Shown: piece after piece, positions 1 to 8,374 of the stretch | Position numbering within the stretch: the first letter of the stretch is position 1 | Layout of the letters: every line of letters begins with the position of its first letter | Origin: an uncultured Gammaproteobacteria bacterium | Lineage (GTDB): Bacteria; Pseudomonadota; Gammaproteobacteria; Arenicellales; Poriferihabitantaceae | Assembly: GCA_938021685.1 (NCBI GenBank) | Contig: CALIFM010000292.1 | Coordinates: 1 to 21,652 of the forward strand | Direction: 5' to 3' | Length of the DNA stretch: 21,652 nt | Position numbers and translations under genes: made by a program | Notes under the pieces: generated by a model | What the model was told of the DNA's origin: nothing | What the model saw: only the letters and a program-made list of their open reading frames with translations | The model's database searches: none

Positions 1-565
1 AAATACGCTCTACCTCAAGCGGCGTGATAAATGCTAGCACCTGATCAGGCGGCACCACTGTTTGACCATTGGGCTTTTGCCAATCACTGGCAATTTTGGC
101 CACCAGCTTATTGGGCCCCACACCGGCCGAGGCGGTTAAGGTCGTTTGTGCAAAAATCTTGGCTCGAATCTCGCTGGCTATCAAGCTAGCACTGCCGTTG
201 CAATGCTTTGAACCAGAGACGTCTAAATACGCCTCATCTAACGACAAAGGCTGCACTAAATCCGTGTATTCATGAAAGATGGTACGTATTTGATTGGATA
301 CTTGCTTGTATAAGGCCATGTTCACAGGCACGCGAATTAAATCTGGGCATTTGCGAAACGCCGTGGCCATCGGCATCGCTGAATGCACCCCAAAAGCCCG
401 CGCCTCGTAGGAACATGCCGCCACTACACCGCGTTGATCTGGCAGACCGCCCACAGCCAAAGGCTTACCTCGCAGCTTTGGATTTTCACGCGCCTCAACG
501 GCGGCGTAAAAGCAGTCCATATCAATGTGAATTATTTTTCGAATGAGCTTATGCCTTTGTGGCAA
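1..565 (-). CDS. dinB: DNA polymerase IV (DinB), 5' part, cut by the left window edge
   Basis: Reading the minus strand gives an open frame down to base 1 that encodes the N-terminal half of a Y-family translesion polymerase. Visible motifs are HIDMDCFYAAVE (the first catalytic Asp in the palm), a GVVAACSYEARAFGVHSAMP finger segment and PLSLDEAYLDV with the second catalytic Asp-Glu pair, followed by LTASAGVGPNKLVAKIASD and KPNGQ. All are typical of DinB. The 3' half, including the little finger and clamp-binding tail, lies outside the window. The start is uncertain. A TGA stop at 566-568 sits directly before a TTG at 563-565 (given here as the outer limit). E. coli DinB aligns from an ATT at 542-544 (IRKIIHIDMDC versus MRKIIHVDMDC), and that ATT has an AAAGG ribosome site nine bases upstream. 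The first ATG is 518-520, which would cut into the first motif. The family bypasses damaged bases during the SOS response. The gene is divergent from trhO. Confidence 0.93.
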   Translation of the reverse strand, partial: MPQRHKLIRKIIHIDMDCFYAAVEARENPKLRGKPLAVGGLPDQRGVVAACSYEARAFGVHSAMPMATAFRKCPDLIRVPVNMALYKQVSNQIRTIFHEYTDLVQPLSLDEAYLDVSGSKHCNGSASLIASEIRAKIFAQTTLTASAGVGPNKLVAKIASDWQKPNGQTVVPPDQVLAFITPLEVERI

Positions 566-588
566 TCATGGTCTATTGTGTGTCTTTA

Positions 589-594
589 ATTATA
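589..594 (-). promoter_or_regulatory. Probable dinB promoter -10 element
   Basis: On the minus strand a perfect TATAAT lies here, about 45 bases upstream of the ATT start candidate and 24 upstream of the TTG. No good -35 hexamer is found at 16-18 bases. No LexA box of the CTGT-N8-ACAG type overlaps it, so SOS control cannot be argued from the sequence. Confidence 0.45.
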
Positions 595-624
595 CGGCCT
601 TGCTGCACACTACAGCCATCATTT

Positions 625-633
625 TGCTATAAT
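625..633 (+). promoter_or_regulatory. Probable trhO promoter, extended -10
   Basis: TGCTATAAT is a perfect extended -10 element (TGN plus TATAAT). It predicts a transcript start near base 640 and a leader of about 40 bases to the trhO ATG at 681. The -35 region is poor (CTGCAC at 603-608, spacing 19), which is common for extended -10 promoters. It lies back to back with the dinB -10. Confidence 0.6.
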
Positions 634-680
634 CACATTTCCTAAACTTTGCACCGGGTTTACGTCTCGGCACGCTGGAA

Positions 681-1685
681 ATGGCCCATTCTAATTCCGT
701 TATTACGGTTTGCGCACTTTATAAATTTGTGCGTTTGAATAACTTTGAGCAATTGCGCAAACCCTTGCAACAGTGCCTAGATAAGCACCAAGTGCGCGGC
801 ACTTTGCTGCTGGCCGAAGAAGGCATCAATGGCACCATTGCGGGTGCAGCCGATGGCATTGAAGCGGTGCTGGCTTGGCTGAACACTGACGCGCGCTTAA
901 CTGACATTGAAACTAAGCGCTCGAATACCCAAGCGATGCCGTTTAAACGCGCCAAGATAAAGCTGAAAAAAGAAATTGTGACCATGGGCGTGCAAGGCAT
1001 CGACCCGTTGCGGGTGGTGGGCACTTATGTGGCACCGAATGATTGGAACGCCTTAATCAGCGACCCAGAGGTAACGGTTATTGATTGCCGTAATCAATAC
1101 GAATATGAGGTGGGCAGCTTTACAAATGCGATCAATCCTGCCACTACTAATTTTCGTCAGTTCCCCGAGTATGCTGCGAAAAGTCTAGACAAAGATCAGC
1201 ACAAGAAAGTGGCCTTGTTCTGCACCGGCGGCATTCGTTGCGAAAAATCCACGGCTTATCTTAAAGAACAAGGCTTTGATGAGGTATACCATCTAAAAGG
1301 CGGTATCTTAAAATACCTTGAAAACGTGGACGAAGCTGAATCACTCTGGGAAGGCGAATGCTTTGTGTTTGATGAACGTGTGACGGTTGATCATGGCTTA
1401 CAAAAAGGCAGCTATGACCAATGCCATGCCTGCCGTATGCCAATCACCGAGCAAGATAAGCTTGGTCCGCATTATGTGCTGGGCATCAGTTGTCACCATT
1501 GCTACGCCAGCAGCAGCAAGGAGCAAAAAGCATCCTTTGGTGAGCGCCAGAAACAGCTGGCCCTAGCCAAGCAACGCGGTGAAGCGCATATGGGTCAAGA
1601 AGCAACCGAGCATATTAAGCAAGCCAAAGCGGCGAAAAAGCGGCAACGCCTTCAGCAAAAAAAACCTAGCCATACCACATCATAA
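681..1685 (+). CDS. trhO: tRNA uridine(34) hydroxylase TrhO (rhodanese-fold, YceA/UPF0176)
   Basis: This 334-residue protein matches the TrhO/YceA family. An N-terminal acylphosphatase-like domain (about 1-105, with the GTLLLAEEGINGTIAG stretch) is followed by a rhodanese domain (about 115-225) holding the active-site loop CTGGIRCEKS with Cys181. A C-terminal part carries two paired cysteines, CHAC at 248-251 and CHHC at 271-274, which look like a zinc site, and it ends in a Lys/Gln-rich basic tail (about 290-334). In E. coli the family performs the oxygen-dependent hydroxylation of wobble uridine to ho5U, the precursor of cmo5U and mcmo5U. Length is close to the usual 320-350. The ATG at 681 starts at the expected first strand (VITVCALYKF). 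No clear Shine-Dalgarno precedes it. The VOC gene begins 14 bases after its stop, so the two are probably co-transcribed. Confidence 0.95.
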   Translation: MAHSNSVITVCALYKFVRLNNFEQLRKPLQQCLDKHQVRGTLLLAEEGINGTIAGAADGIEAVLAWLNTDARLTDIETKRSNTQAMPFKRAKIKLKKEIVTMGVQGIDPLRVVGTYVAPNDWNALISDPEVTVIDCRNQYEYEVGSFTNAINPATTNFRQFPEYAAKSLDKDQHKKVALFCTGGIRCEKSTAYLKEQGFDEVYHLKGGILKYLENVDEAESLWEGECFVFDERVTVDHGLQKGSYDQCHACRMPITEQDKLGPHYVLGISCHHCYASSSKEQKASFGERQKQLALAKQRGEAHMGQEATEHIKQAKAAKKRQRLQQKKPSHTTS

Positions 1686-1699
1686 AGTAACCATTTGAT

Positions 1700-2137
1700 A
1701 TGAATAAACTCAACCCTTTTCACCTTGCCGTGCAAGTGCGTAACCTTGATGAAGCGCGAGCGTTTTATGGCGACACCATGGGCTTTAGTGAGGGGCGCAG
1801 CAGCGAACAATGGATTGACTATGATTTTTATGGTCACCAGTTTGTAGTGCATCATAACGCTGCCTTAGGAAAAGGCGGCCATATTGACAATGCTAAGAAC
1901 CCCGTGGACGGCCATGGCGTGCCAGTGCCACACTTTGGTGTAGTATTAGAGCAAGCTGATTGGCAGGCCTTAGCAAAGCGCCTTGAGCAAGCAAACGTGG
2001 AATTTATGATTAAGCCCACTATTCGCTTTAAGGGCGAAACTGGCGAACAAGGCACCTTCTTTTTTGCTGACCCGTCTGGCAACATGCTGGAATTCAAAAC
2101 CTTTGCCGACATTGAGGGACAGTTGTTTGCCAAATAG
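1700..2137 (+). CDS. VOC-superfamily (glyoxalase/dioxygenase-fold) protein
   Basis: This 145-residue protein has the glyoxalase I / vicinal-oxygen-chelate fold: a first beta-alpha-beta-beta-beta module (PFHLAVQVRNLDEARAFYGD) and a second (about 75-135) ending in FFADPSGNMLEFK. The likely metal ligands of the family are present at His8, His78 and Glu131. Members include glyoxalase I, fosfomycin-resistance proteins and extradiol dioxygenases. The substrate cannot be read from the sequence, and it is not an obvious GloA or FosA. It sits 14 bases after trhO and 62 bases before purC with no terminator on either side, so it probably belongs to the same transcript. The name should stay at superfamily level. 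Confidence 0.85.
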   Translation: MNKLNPFHLAVQVRNLDEARAFYGDTMGFSEGRSSEQWIDYDFYGHQFVVHHNAALGKGGHIDNAKNPVDGHGVPVPHFGVVLEQADWQALAKRLEQANVEFMIKPTIRFKGETGEQGTFFFADPSGNMLEFKTFADIEGQLFAK

Positions 2138-2199
2138 CGACTGACCAGATTAACTGACAAACAAGCCATCTAATTCATCACTCCCAACAAACGTAAACG

Positions 2200-3300
2200 A
2201 TGCCATCTGAACACAGCGTACTAGCCATCAACGATGACCTACCCATTCGCACCGATCAAGCAGTGCATAGCGGCAAGGTGCGCAGTGTTTATTGGTTGAC
2301 CTCTGCAGACAGCAGGCGACTGATCAAAACATGCGGCTATGCTTTAAGCGACGATTGCGAACTTGGGCTGATGGTCATTAGCGATCGGCTTTCGGCTTTT
2401 GACTGCATCTGGCATGCCGAAGGTGATCTTAATGGTGTGCCGGGTAAGGGGGCGGCGTTGAATGCTATTTCAAACCATTGGTTTGACTTGTTTAAGCAAC
2501 AAGGCTTGGCGAATAGCCATATTGTGGATATTCCGCATCCATTTGTATGGCTGGTGCAAAAAGCTAAGCCATTGAAAATCGAGGCCATCGCGCGGCAATA
2601 TTTAACAGGCTCGATGTGGCGCGCTTATGAACAAGGCGAACGCGAGATTTGTGGCTTGCAAATGGCCGATGGTTTAAAACAGGACCAAAAGCTGCCAGAG
2701 CTCATCATTACTCCCTCTACCAAAGGTATTCTCACTGGTATTGATGGCGTGCCCGAAGCGGATGACGTAAATGTGTCGCGCCAAGTTTTGCACGATCAAT
2801 ATGCTGCTTTTAATTTTGCCACACCAAACGACATCGATACTTATGAACAGCTGCTACGTGAAGGCTTTGCCGTGATCGAAAAGGCGCTGGCTGGCATCGG
2901 GCAATTGTTTGTCGACACCAAATTTGAATTTGGCTATGTGGGCACCCCTGGTGGAGGCAACGAGCTGATATACATGGACGAGATTGGCACACCCGATTCG
3001 TCACGAATGTGGGAAGCCGCTGCCTATGCCAACGGCCAAGTGGTGGAAAACTCTAAAGAAGATTTTCGACAGTTTTTGCTCAGCACCGTACCTGACCCCG
3101 ATGTGCTATTGAATAAGCAGCGCATGGCGCAGCGCTTTGAGCTAGCTGCCAACACCGATTTACCTGCCTCGGCTTTGATGGCAGTGTCCGAGACTTATTT
3201 GAATATGGCCGAAAAAATAACCGGCAACCGTCCAGCGATTCCTCAGCGTGCTCGGGAAGATATTATTGATAGTTTGAACGACTATCAATTGATTTCATAG
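2200..3300 (+). CDS. purC: Phosphoribosylaminoimidazole-succinocarboxamide synthase (SAICAR synthetase), long form
   Basis: The enzyme joins CAIR and aspartate with ATP to make SAICAR in de novo purine synthesis. The 366 residues carry the family hallmarks: SGKVRSVYW near the N-terminus, [48 protein letters not shown] and [15 protein letters not shown]. The length is well above the 237 residues of E. coli PurC. It agrees with the roughly 367-residue form that I recall from Vibrio and Shewanella, whose N-terminus ([26 protein letters not shown]) is nearly the same as here. The ATG at 2200 fits that N-terminus, though no ribosome site is evident. The gene precedes dapA by 130 bases that contain a promoter, so dapA need not depend on purC transcription. 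Confidence 0.96.
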   Translation: [366 protein letters not shown]

Positions 3301-3371
3301 CAGCCTGATAAATCTAAATTCATATAGCGCAACAAACAGGGCTTAAAGCAGCACAATTAAGCGCATCGGCC

Positions 3372-3400
3372 TTGAGAAAACGGCCTAGCAAGCGTACCAT
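3372..3400 (+). promoter_or_regulatory. Probable dapA promoter
   Basis: TTGAGA at 3372-3377 and TACCAT at 3395-3400 are separated by exactly 17 bases, matching sigma-70 hexamers at 5/6 and 4/6. The predicted start near 3407 leaves a leader of about 25 bases before the dapA ATG at 3431. Confidence 0.45.
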
Positions 3401-3430
3401 TAGCCCTTCACTTTAAAGCGAATTTCCCTC

Positions 3431-4315
3431 ATGTTTACTGGAAGCATGGTTGCCTTGGTTACACCAATGCACGAAGATGGCAGCGTTGATTACCCCGCGC
3501 TTGAAAAGCTAGTTGAATTTCATATTGAGAACCAAACCGATGTTATTGTCTCGGTAGGTACCAGCGGCGAGTCGCCCACTTTAAGCCACGACGAGCATAT
3601 TGATGTAGTCAAACACACTTTACTGTTTGCCAATGGCCGTGTGCCAGTGATCGCTGGCACAGGTTCGAACAACACCAAGGAAGCCATTGCACTGACCGAA
3701 CGCGCTAAAAATGCGGGTGCAGCGGCAGCGTTGCTCGTAGTACCTTATTACAACCGGCCAGAACAACACGGCTTGTACTTGCACTTTAAAGCCATCGCTG
3801 AAGCAGTGGCAATACCGCAAATGTTATACAACGTACCCCACCGCACAGGTCGCAACATGGAAAATGCAACCGTGGTGGAACTAGCCAAAATCAGTAATAT
3901 TATCGGCATTAAAGACGCCACTGGTGACGTTGATACTGGCGCTCAATTGATTAAGGACACCAGCGATGATTTTGTTGTGGTGTCCGGTGACGACGCCACC
4001 ACACTGGATTTAATTAAAGTGGGTGCTAAAGGCTGTGTTTCGGTGACCGCCAATGTGGCCCCACAGGCAATGCATGATTTATGCCAAGCAGGTCTTGCGG
4101 GCGACTTCAAGGCTGCCGAAGCCATCAACCAAAAGCTGATACCCTTACACAAAGACCTATTTATCCAAGCCAGCCCTGCCCCGAGCAAATATATATTGAC
4201 CAAGCTTGGGCTGATCGGTGAAGCCATTCGACTACCATTAACACCGCTTAATGAAGAGCACTATACCGCTGTAGACGATGCAATGGCACAAGCAGGTATA
4301 ATACCCACCAACTAA
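3431..4315 (+). CDS. dapA: 4-hydroxy-tetrahydrodipicolinate synthase
   Basis: DapA condenses pyruvate with aspartate semialdehyde in the first committed step of lysine and diaminopimelate synthesis. The 294-residue protein is collinear with E. coli DapA (292). Visible catalytic residues are Thr44, Tyr107 (in PYYNRP), Tyr133 (in MLYNVPHRTG), Arg138 and the Schiff-base Lys161 (GIKDATG). Position 45, a pyruvate-contacting Thr in E. coli (GTTGES), is Ser here (GTSGES), a conservative change. The start MFTGSMVALVTPM aligns with MFTGSIVAIVTPM. In E. coli and Pseudomonas the order is dapA-bamC-purC. Here purC comes first and bamC is absent, so the same linkage is kept but rearranged. purL begins 92 bases downstream. 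Confidence 0.97.
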   Translation: MFTGSMVALVTPMHEDGSVDYPALEKLVEFHIENQTDVIVSVGTSGESPTLSHDEHIDVVKHTLLFANGRVPVIAGTGSNNTKEAIALTERAKNAGAAAALLVVPYYNRPEQHGLYLHFKAIAEAVAIPQMLYNVPHRTGRNMENATVVELAKISNIIGIKDATGDVDTGAQLIKDTSDDFVVVSGDDATTLDLIKVGAKGCVSVTANVAPQAMHDLCQAGLAGDFKAAEAINQKLIPLHKDLFIQASPAPSKYILTKLGLIGEAIRLPLTPLNEEHYTAVDDAMAQAGIIPTN

Positions 4316-4406
4316 GACTCTATATATTATATATTGCCGCCCGCTTGATCACGGCGCAACCTATGCTTCTAAACCCAGTTGTCGCAACGCGAGGTTTTTT
4401 AACACA
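4316..4406 (+). promoter_or_regulatory. dapA-purL gap with possible purL leader structure
   Basis: This 91-base gap opens with a pure A/T run (4321-4335). It then holds a possible fold near the purL start: AACCT (4358-4362) can pair with AGGTT (4392-4396), enclosing a GTTG-TCG-CAAC hairpin (4378-4388), and the outer arm runs into six T's (4395-4400). The outer pairing would cover GAGG (4391-4394), the only ribosome-site candidate for purL, 12 bases from its ATG. A TATAAT at 4297-4302, inside the end of dapA, with TAGACG 19 bases before it, could be a promoter. All of this is weak; the stems are short. Confidence 0.25.
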
Positions 4407-7400
4407 ATGATGACCCTTTTGGGCGGCGCAGCACTGTCTGCGTTTCGCAAACAAAAATTATTGCAAGCGCTGGCAACGAGCTGCCCCGAAATTCAGGACC
4501 TAAGCGCAAGGCATATCCACTTTGTTGATCTCGAGTCCGCGCTTAATAGCGACGAGCAGCAACGCTTGCAACGCTTGCTAACCAGCAATGATCATCAAGC
4601 ACCTGAGGTTTTGGATGGTGCCAATCAGCAAGTCCTTAGCGTACCGCGTATCGGCACCATTACTCCATGGTCTACGAAGGCTACCGACATCGTACAGCAC
4701 TGCGGTCTGCATAAAGTAAAGCGCATCGAGCGCGGCGTACAGTGGTCGCTACTTACCGTAAAAGCCAGTGCCGGCCTGAATGAGCGTTTGGCTAAGGTGA
4801 TTACTGATCCGATGATGGAAAGCTTACTGGATAGCACAGACGACGCACAGCAACTATTTCATACGGCACAGCCAGCGCCATTCAAACGCATTGACGTGCT
4901 TGGCGGTGGTTTAGCAGCCTTGCAAAAAGCCAACACCGAATTTGGCTTTGCTTTATCGGAAGAAGAACAGCATTACTTGACTCAGCAATTTATAAAGCTT
5001 GGGCGCAATCCCACCGATGCCGAATTGATGATGTTTGCGCAGGTTAATTCGGAGCATTGCCGTCATAAAATTTTTAATGCCGATTGGCACATCGACGGTG
5101 AAGCGCAGACCCATTCACCATTCAAGATGATTAAGCACACTCATCAGCAAAATGGTGACGGCACCTTAGTGGCCTACCATGATAACGCAGCGGTGATTGA
5201 AGGTGCAAAAGCAGCACGCTTTTTCCCAGATCCAGCTACAGGTCAATATCGCTATCACGACGAAGGCGTACACATCAGCATTAAAGTAGAAACACACAAC
5301 CACCCTACTGCCATCTCACCCTTTCCTGGGGCGGCAACCGGCTCAGGTGGTGAGATTCGCGACGAGGGGGCAACTGGCCGCGGCGGCAAACCCAAGGTCG
5401 GTCTGACTGGCTTTAGCGTGTCACACCTTCGCTTACCAGATATGCCACGTGCGTGGGAGCAACCCCTGTCGTCACCGGCACGCATCGCTAGCCCTTTGCA
5501 AATTATGTTAGAAGGTCCAGTGGGCGGAGCAGCATTTAACAACGAGTTTGGACGGCCTAATATCTGCGGCTATTTTCGCACCTTTGAACACAGCGAAGCA
5601 GGCGACAACGAAACTAACACTGCACGACGTGGCTACCATAAGCCCATCATGCTGGCAGGTGGCTTAGGTAATATCCGTAAGCAGCACATCGACAAAGTAC
5701 CGTTTGACAAAGGTGCGGTGTTAATTGTGCTAGGCGGCCCAGCGATGCTCATTGGCCTGGGCGGCGGCGCAGCTTCATCCATGGCCAGCGGCACGAGTAG
5801 CGAAGCACTGGATTACGCCTCGGTACAGCGCGGCAACCCAGAAATGCAGCGCCGTTGCCAAGAGGTGATCGATGCCTGCTGGGCGCGTGGAGCAAACAAC
5901 CCTATCTTATGGGTTCACGACGTAGGTGCAGGCGGCTTGTCCAATGCGCTGCCCGAATTAGTACAAGATTCTGGCCGCTCGGGTCACTTTGAGCTACGCG
6001 ATATTCTAAGCGAAGACCGCAGCTTGTCACCGATGCAGATTTGGTGCAATGAAGCCCAAGAGCGCTATGTGCTAGCAATTGCGCCTGAATCACTCGATGA
6101 ATTTGAAGCTACCTGCAAGCGCGAACGTGCCTTATATGCTGTAGTGGGGCATGCCACTGATGACGGAAAATTGGTGCTAGCCGATAGCCACGAGTATGGT
6201 GATAAAATTGACAATTCTGCAGACGATCAACATCCCATTGATTTGCCAATGGACGTGCTGTTTGGTTTACCACCGAAGATGACCCGTGATGTGCAGCGAC
6301 ACGCACCTGCACTGTCGCCGCTTAATATCACTAAGCGCCCCTTACTGGACGTGGCACTGGATGTGTTGCGCTTCCCCAGTGTAGCCGACAAAACTTTCTT
6401 GGTCACTATTGGCGACCGCAGCATTACCGGGTTGATTGCCCGCGACCAAATGGTTGGACCATGGCAGGTGCCGGTGGCTGATGTGGCGGTGAGCCTAAGT
6501 AGCTTTGAAGCATACAGCGGGGAAGCGATGGCAATGGGTGAGCGCACACCACTTGCGCTCATCAACGCTGCTGCCAGTGGGCGCATGGCCATTGGCGAAG
6601 CACTAAGCAATATCGCAGCGGCTAGCATCGGGCAGATCAGCGACATTAAGTTATCGGCCAACTGGATGGTACCCGCTGGCGAACGCGGTGAAGATGCTAA
6701 TCTATATGACACTGTAGAGGCGATCGCGATGCAACTATGCCCTGCCTTGGACATTTCAATTCCGGTGGGCAAAGACTCGATGTCAATGCAAACCGTGTGG
6801 AGTGACAAGGGTCAGCATAAAGTAGTGTCGCCAATGTCACTAGTGATCTCGGCTTTTGCACCGGTAGTTGATGCGCGGCGCACACTTACTCCGCAACTGC
6901 AAGTTGATCTGAGGACCAAACACGACGACAAGCCCTTGTGGTTAGTCGACTTGGGCGCTGGCAAAAACCGCCTCGGCGGCAGTGTGTATGCCCAAGTGCA
7001 CAGCCAACTGGGCGATGACTGCCCCGATGTCGATGAGCCGCAGCATCTGAAAGGCTTTTTCAATTTTATTCAAGCGGCCAACGCGCAAAGCCTATTGCTG
7101 GCCTATCATGACCGCAGCGACGGCGGCCTGTTTGCCACCTTAGCAGAAATGGCCTTTACAACACGCTGTGGCTTGGATATTGAGCTTGGCTGCTCCAATG
7201 ATGATGCGGTTGCCACCTTGTTTAATGAAGAGCTGGGCGCGGTACTGCAAACCAGTGCTCAAGACAGCGAAGCCTTACAGGCATTAGCGGCAAAGCACGG
7301 CATTGATGCCTTGCTGAAGCCTATAGGCTTTGCCAAGGCCAGCAAGGAAATCAGTATCCAGTGCCAAGAGCAAGAAGTCATCCATGCTTCACGTATCGAT

Positions 7401-8354
7401 TTACACCGTGCTTGGTCTGAAACCACTTATAAAATGCAATCATTGCGTGATAGTCCAATTTGTGCGCAGCAAGAATACGATCGTTTGCTAGATAAGGCCG
7501 ACAGTGGTCTGTTTAGCGAACTGAGCTTTAAACTGCAGCCACCTGCTCTCGCCATACTAAAAGGCCAGCAACCCAAAGTGGCAATCTTGCGCGAACAAGG
7601 CGTGAACGGCCAAATTGAAATGGCGGCTGCGTTTGACCGCGCAGGCTTTGAAGCAATTGATGTAACCATGAGCGATTTGGTAGACGGCCGCCAGCGGCTA
7701 GATTCGTTCCAAGGTTTTGTTGCTTGCGGCGGCTTCTCTTTTGGCGATGTGCTGGGCGCAGGCGAAGGCTGGGCCAAGTCGATTTTATTTAACGCTGCGG
7801 TGCGCGATCAATTTGCCGCTTATTTGCAACGCGATGACCGCTTTGCTTTGGGCGTGTGTAATGGGTGCCAGATGCTGGCCACCTTGCGTGAGATCATTCC
7901 CGGCACCGAGCACTGGCCTACTTTTGTGCGTAACGAGTCCGAACAATTTGAGGGGCGTTACGTGATGACTAAAGTAGCGCCGAGCCCTTCATTATTTTTT
8001 GAAGGGATGAGCGGCTCGGTGATTCCAGTGGCCGTCGCCCATGGCGAAGGCCGCGCGGTGTTTACAGATAAAGAACAACAGCAAGCGTTTAAAACAGCAG
8101 GCCAGCACTGCCTTGAGTTTGTTGATTACCGCGGCAAAGTTACCGAGCAGTACCCGGCTAATCCCAATGGTTCACCACATGGTATTACCGGCATCACTAA
8201 TGACAGCGGTTTAGTGACTTTAATGATGCCACACCCTGAACGCACTACCCGTACAGTGAACCATTCTTGGACACCGGAAGATTGGGCTAAAAACAAGGAT
8301 GGGCTTAGCCCTTGGATGCAAATGTTTTATAATGCGCGCAACTGGACTAACTAA
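4407..8354 (+). CDS. purL: Phosphoribosylformylglycinamidine synthase, large fused form
   Basis: This 1315-residue protein is the single-chain FGAM synthase of proteobacteria (E. coli 1295). It turns FGAR, glutamine and ATP into FGAM, the fourth step of purine synthesis. An N-terminal PurS-like region (about 1-150, starting MMTLLGGAALSAFR as in E. coli) leads to the synthetase core with NSEHCRHKIF, KVETHNHPTAISPFPGAATGSGGEIRDEG, the VHDVGAGGLSNALPE segment and the second-half HDRSDGGLFATLAEM. A class I glutamine amidotransferase domain follows (about 1055-1315): nucleophile Cys1151 in GVCNGCQM, with His1276 and Glu1278 in PHPERTTR completing the triad. All key residues are intact. The next gene follows after 20 bases. 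Confidence 0.98.
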   Translation: MMTLLGGAALSAFRKQKLLQALATSCPEIQDLSARHIHFVDLESALNSDEQQRLQRLLTSNDHQAPEVLDGANQQVLSVPRIGTITPWSTKATDIVQHCGLHKVKRIERGVQWSLLTVKASAGLNERLAKVITDPMMESLLDSTDDAQQLFHTAQPAPFKRIDVLGGGLAALQKANTEFGFALSEEEQHYLTQQFIKLGRNPTDAELMMFAQVNSEHCRHKIFNADWHIDGEAQTHSPFKMIKHTHQQNGDGTLVAYHDNAAVIEGAKAARFFPDPATGQYRYHDEGVHISIKVETHNHPTAISPFPGAATGSGGEIRDEGATGRGGKPKVGLTGFSVSHLRLPDMPRAWEQPLSSPARIASPLQIMLEGPVGGAAFNNEFGRPNICGYFRTFEHSEAGDNETNTARRGYHKPIMLAGGLGNIRKQHIDKVPFDKGAVLIVLGGPAMLIGLGGGAASSMASGTSSEALDYASVQRGNPEMQRRCQEVIDACWARGANNPILWVHDVGAGGLSNALPELVQDSGRSGHFELRDILSEDRSLSPMQIWCNEAQERYVLAIAPESLDEFEATCKRERALYAVVGHATDDGKLVLADSHEYGDKIDNSADDQHPIDLPMDVLFGLPPKMTRDVQRHAPALSPLNITKRPLLDVALDVLRFPSVADKTFLVTIGDRSITGLIARDQMVGPWQVPVADVAVSLSSFEAYSGEAMAMGERTPLALINAAASGRMAIGEALSNIAAASIGQISDIKLSANWMVPAGERGEDANLYDTVEAIAMQLCPALDISIPVGKDSMSMQTVWSDKGQHKVVSPMSLVISAFAPVVDARRTLTPQLQVDLRTKHDDKPLWLVDLGAGKNRLGGSVYAQVHSQLGDDCPDVDEPQHLKGFFNFIQAANAQSLLLAYHDRSDGGLFATLAEMAFTTRCGLDIELGCSNDDAVATLFNEELGAVLQTSAQDSEALQALAAKHGIDALLKPIGFAKASKEISIQCQEQEVIHASRIDLHRAWSETTYKMQSLRDSPICAQQEYDRLLDKADSGLFSELSFKLQPPALAILKGQQPKVAILREQGVNGQIEMAAAFDRAGFEAIDVTMSDLVDGRQRLDSFQGFVACGGFSFGDVLGAGEGWAKSILFNAAVRDQFAAYLQRDDRFALGVCNGCQMLATLREIIPGTEHWPTFVRNESEQFEGRYVMTKVAPSPSLFFEGMSGSVIPVAVAHGEGRAVFTDKEQQQAFKTAGQHCLEFVDYRGKVTEQYPANPNGSPHGITGITNDSGLVTLMMPHPERTTRTVNHSWTPEDWAKNKDGLSPWMQMFYNARNWTN

Positions 8355-8374
8355 TCTTTTTAAAGAAAACAACG

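Noticed and set aside
208..546. 112-residue plus-strand open frame at the left edge
   Set aside because: The minus strand here encodes DinB with all its catalytic motifs; the plus-strand frame has no recognisable content.
603..615. CTG-N7-CAG dyad between dinB and trhO as a LexA box
   Set aside because: LexA boxes need CTGT-N8-ACAG (CTG-N10-CAG overall). The spacing here is three bases short, so SOS control of dinB is not supported.
2186..2202. CAAACGTAAACG just before purC as a PurR operator
   Set aside because: Only one half resembles the PurR consensus; the right arm does not mirror it, and it overlaps the start codon.
4321..4335. A/T run after dapA as a terminator
   Set aside because: It is a weak ATATA/TATAT repeat without a GC stem, so it cannot form a stable terminator hairpin.
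6227..6808. 193-residue open frame antisense to purL
   Set aside because: It lies wholly inside the strongly conserved PurL frame, is rich in Ser/Ala/Arg as expected from antisense codons, and shows no family motif.
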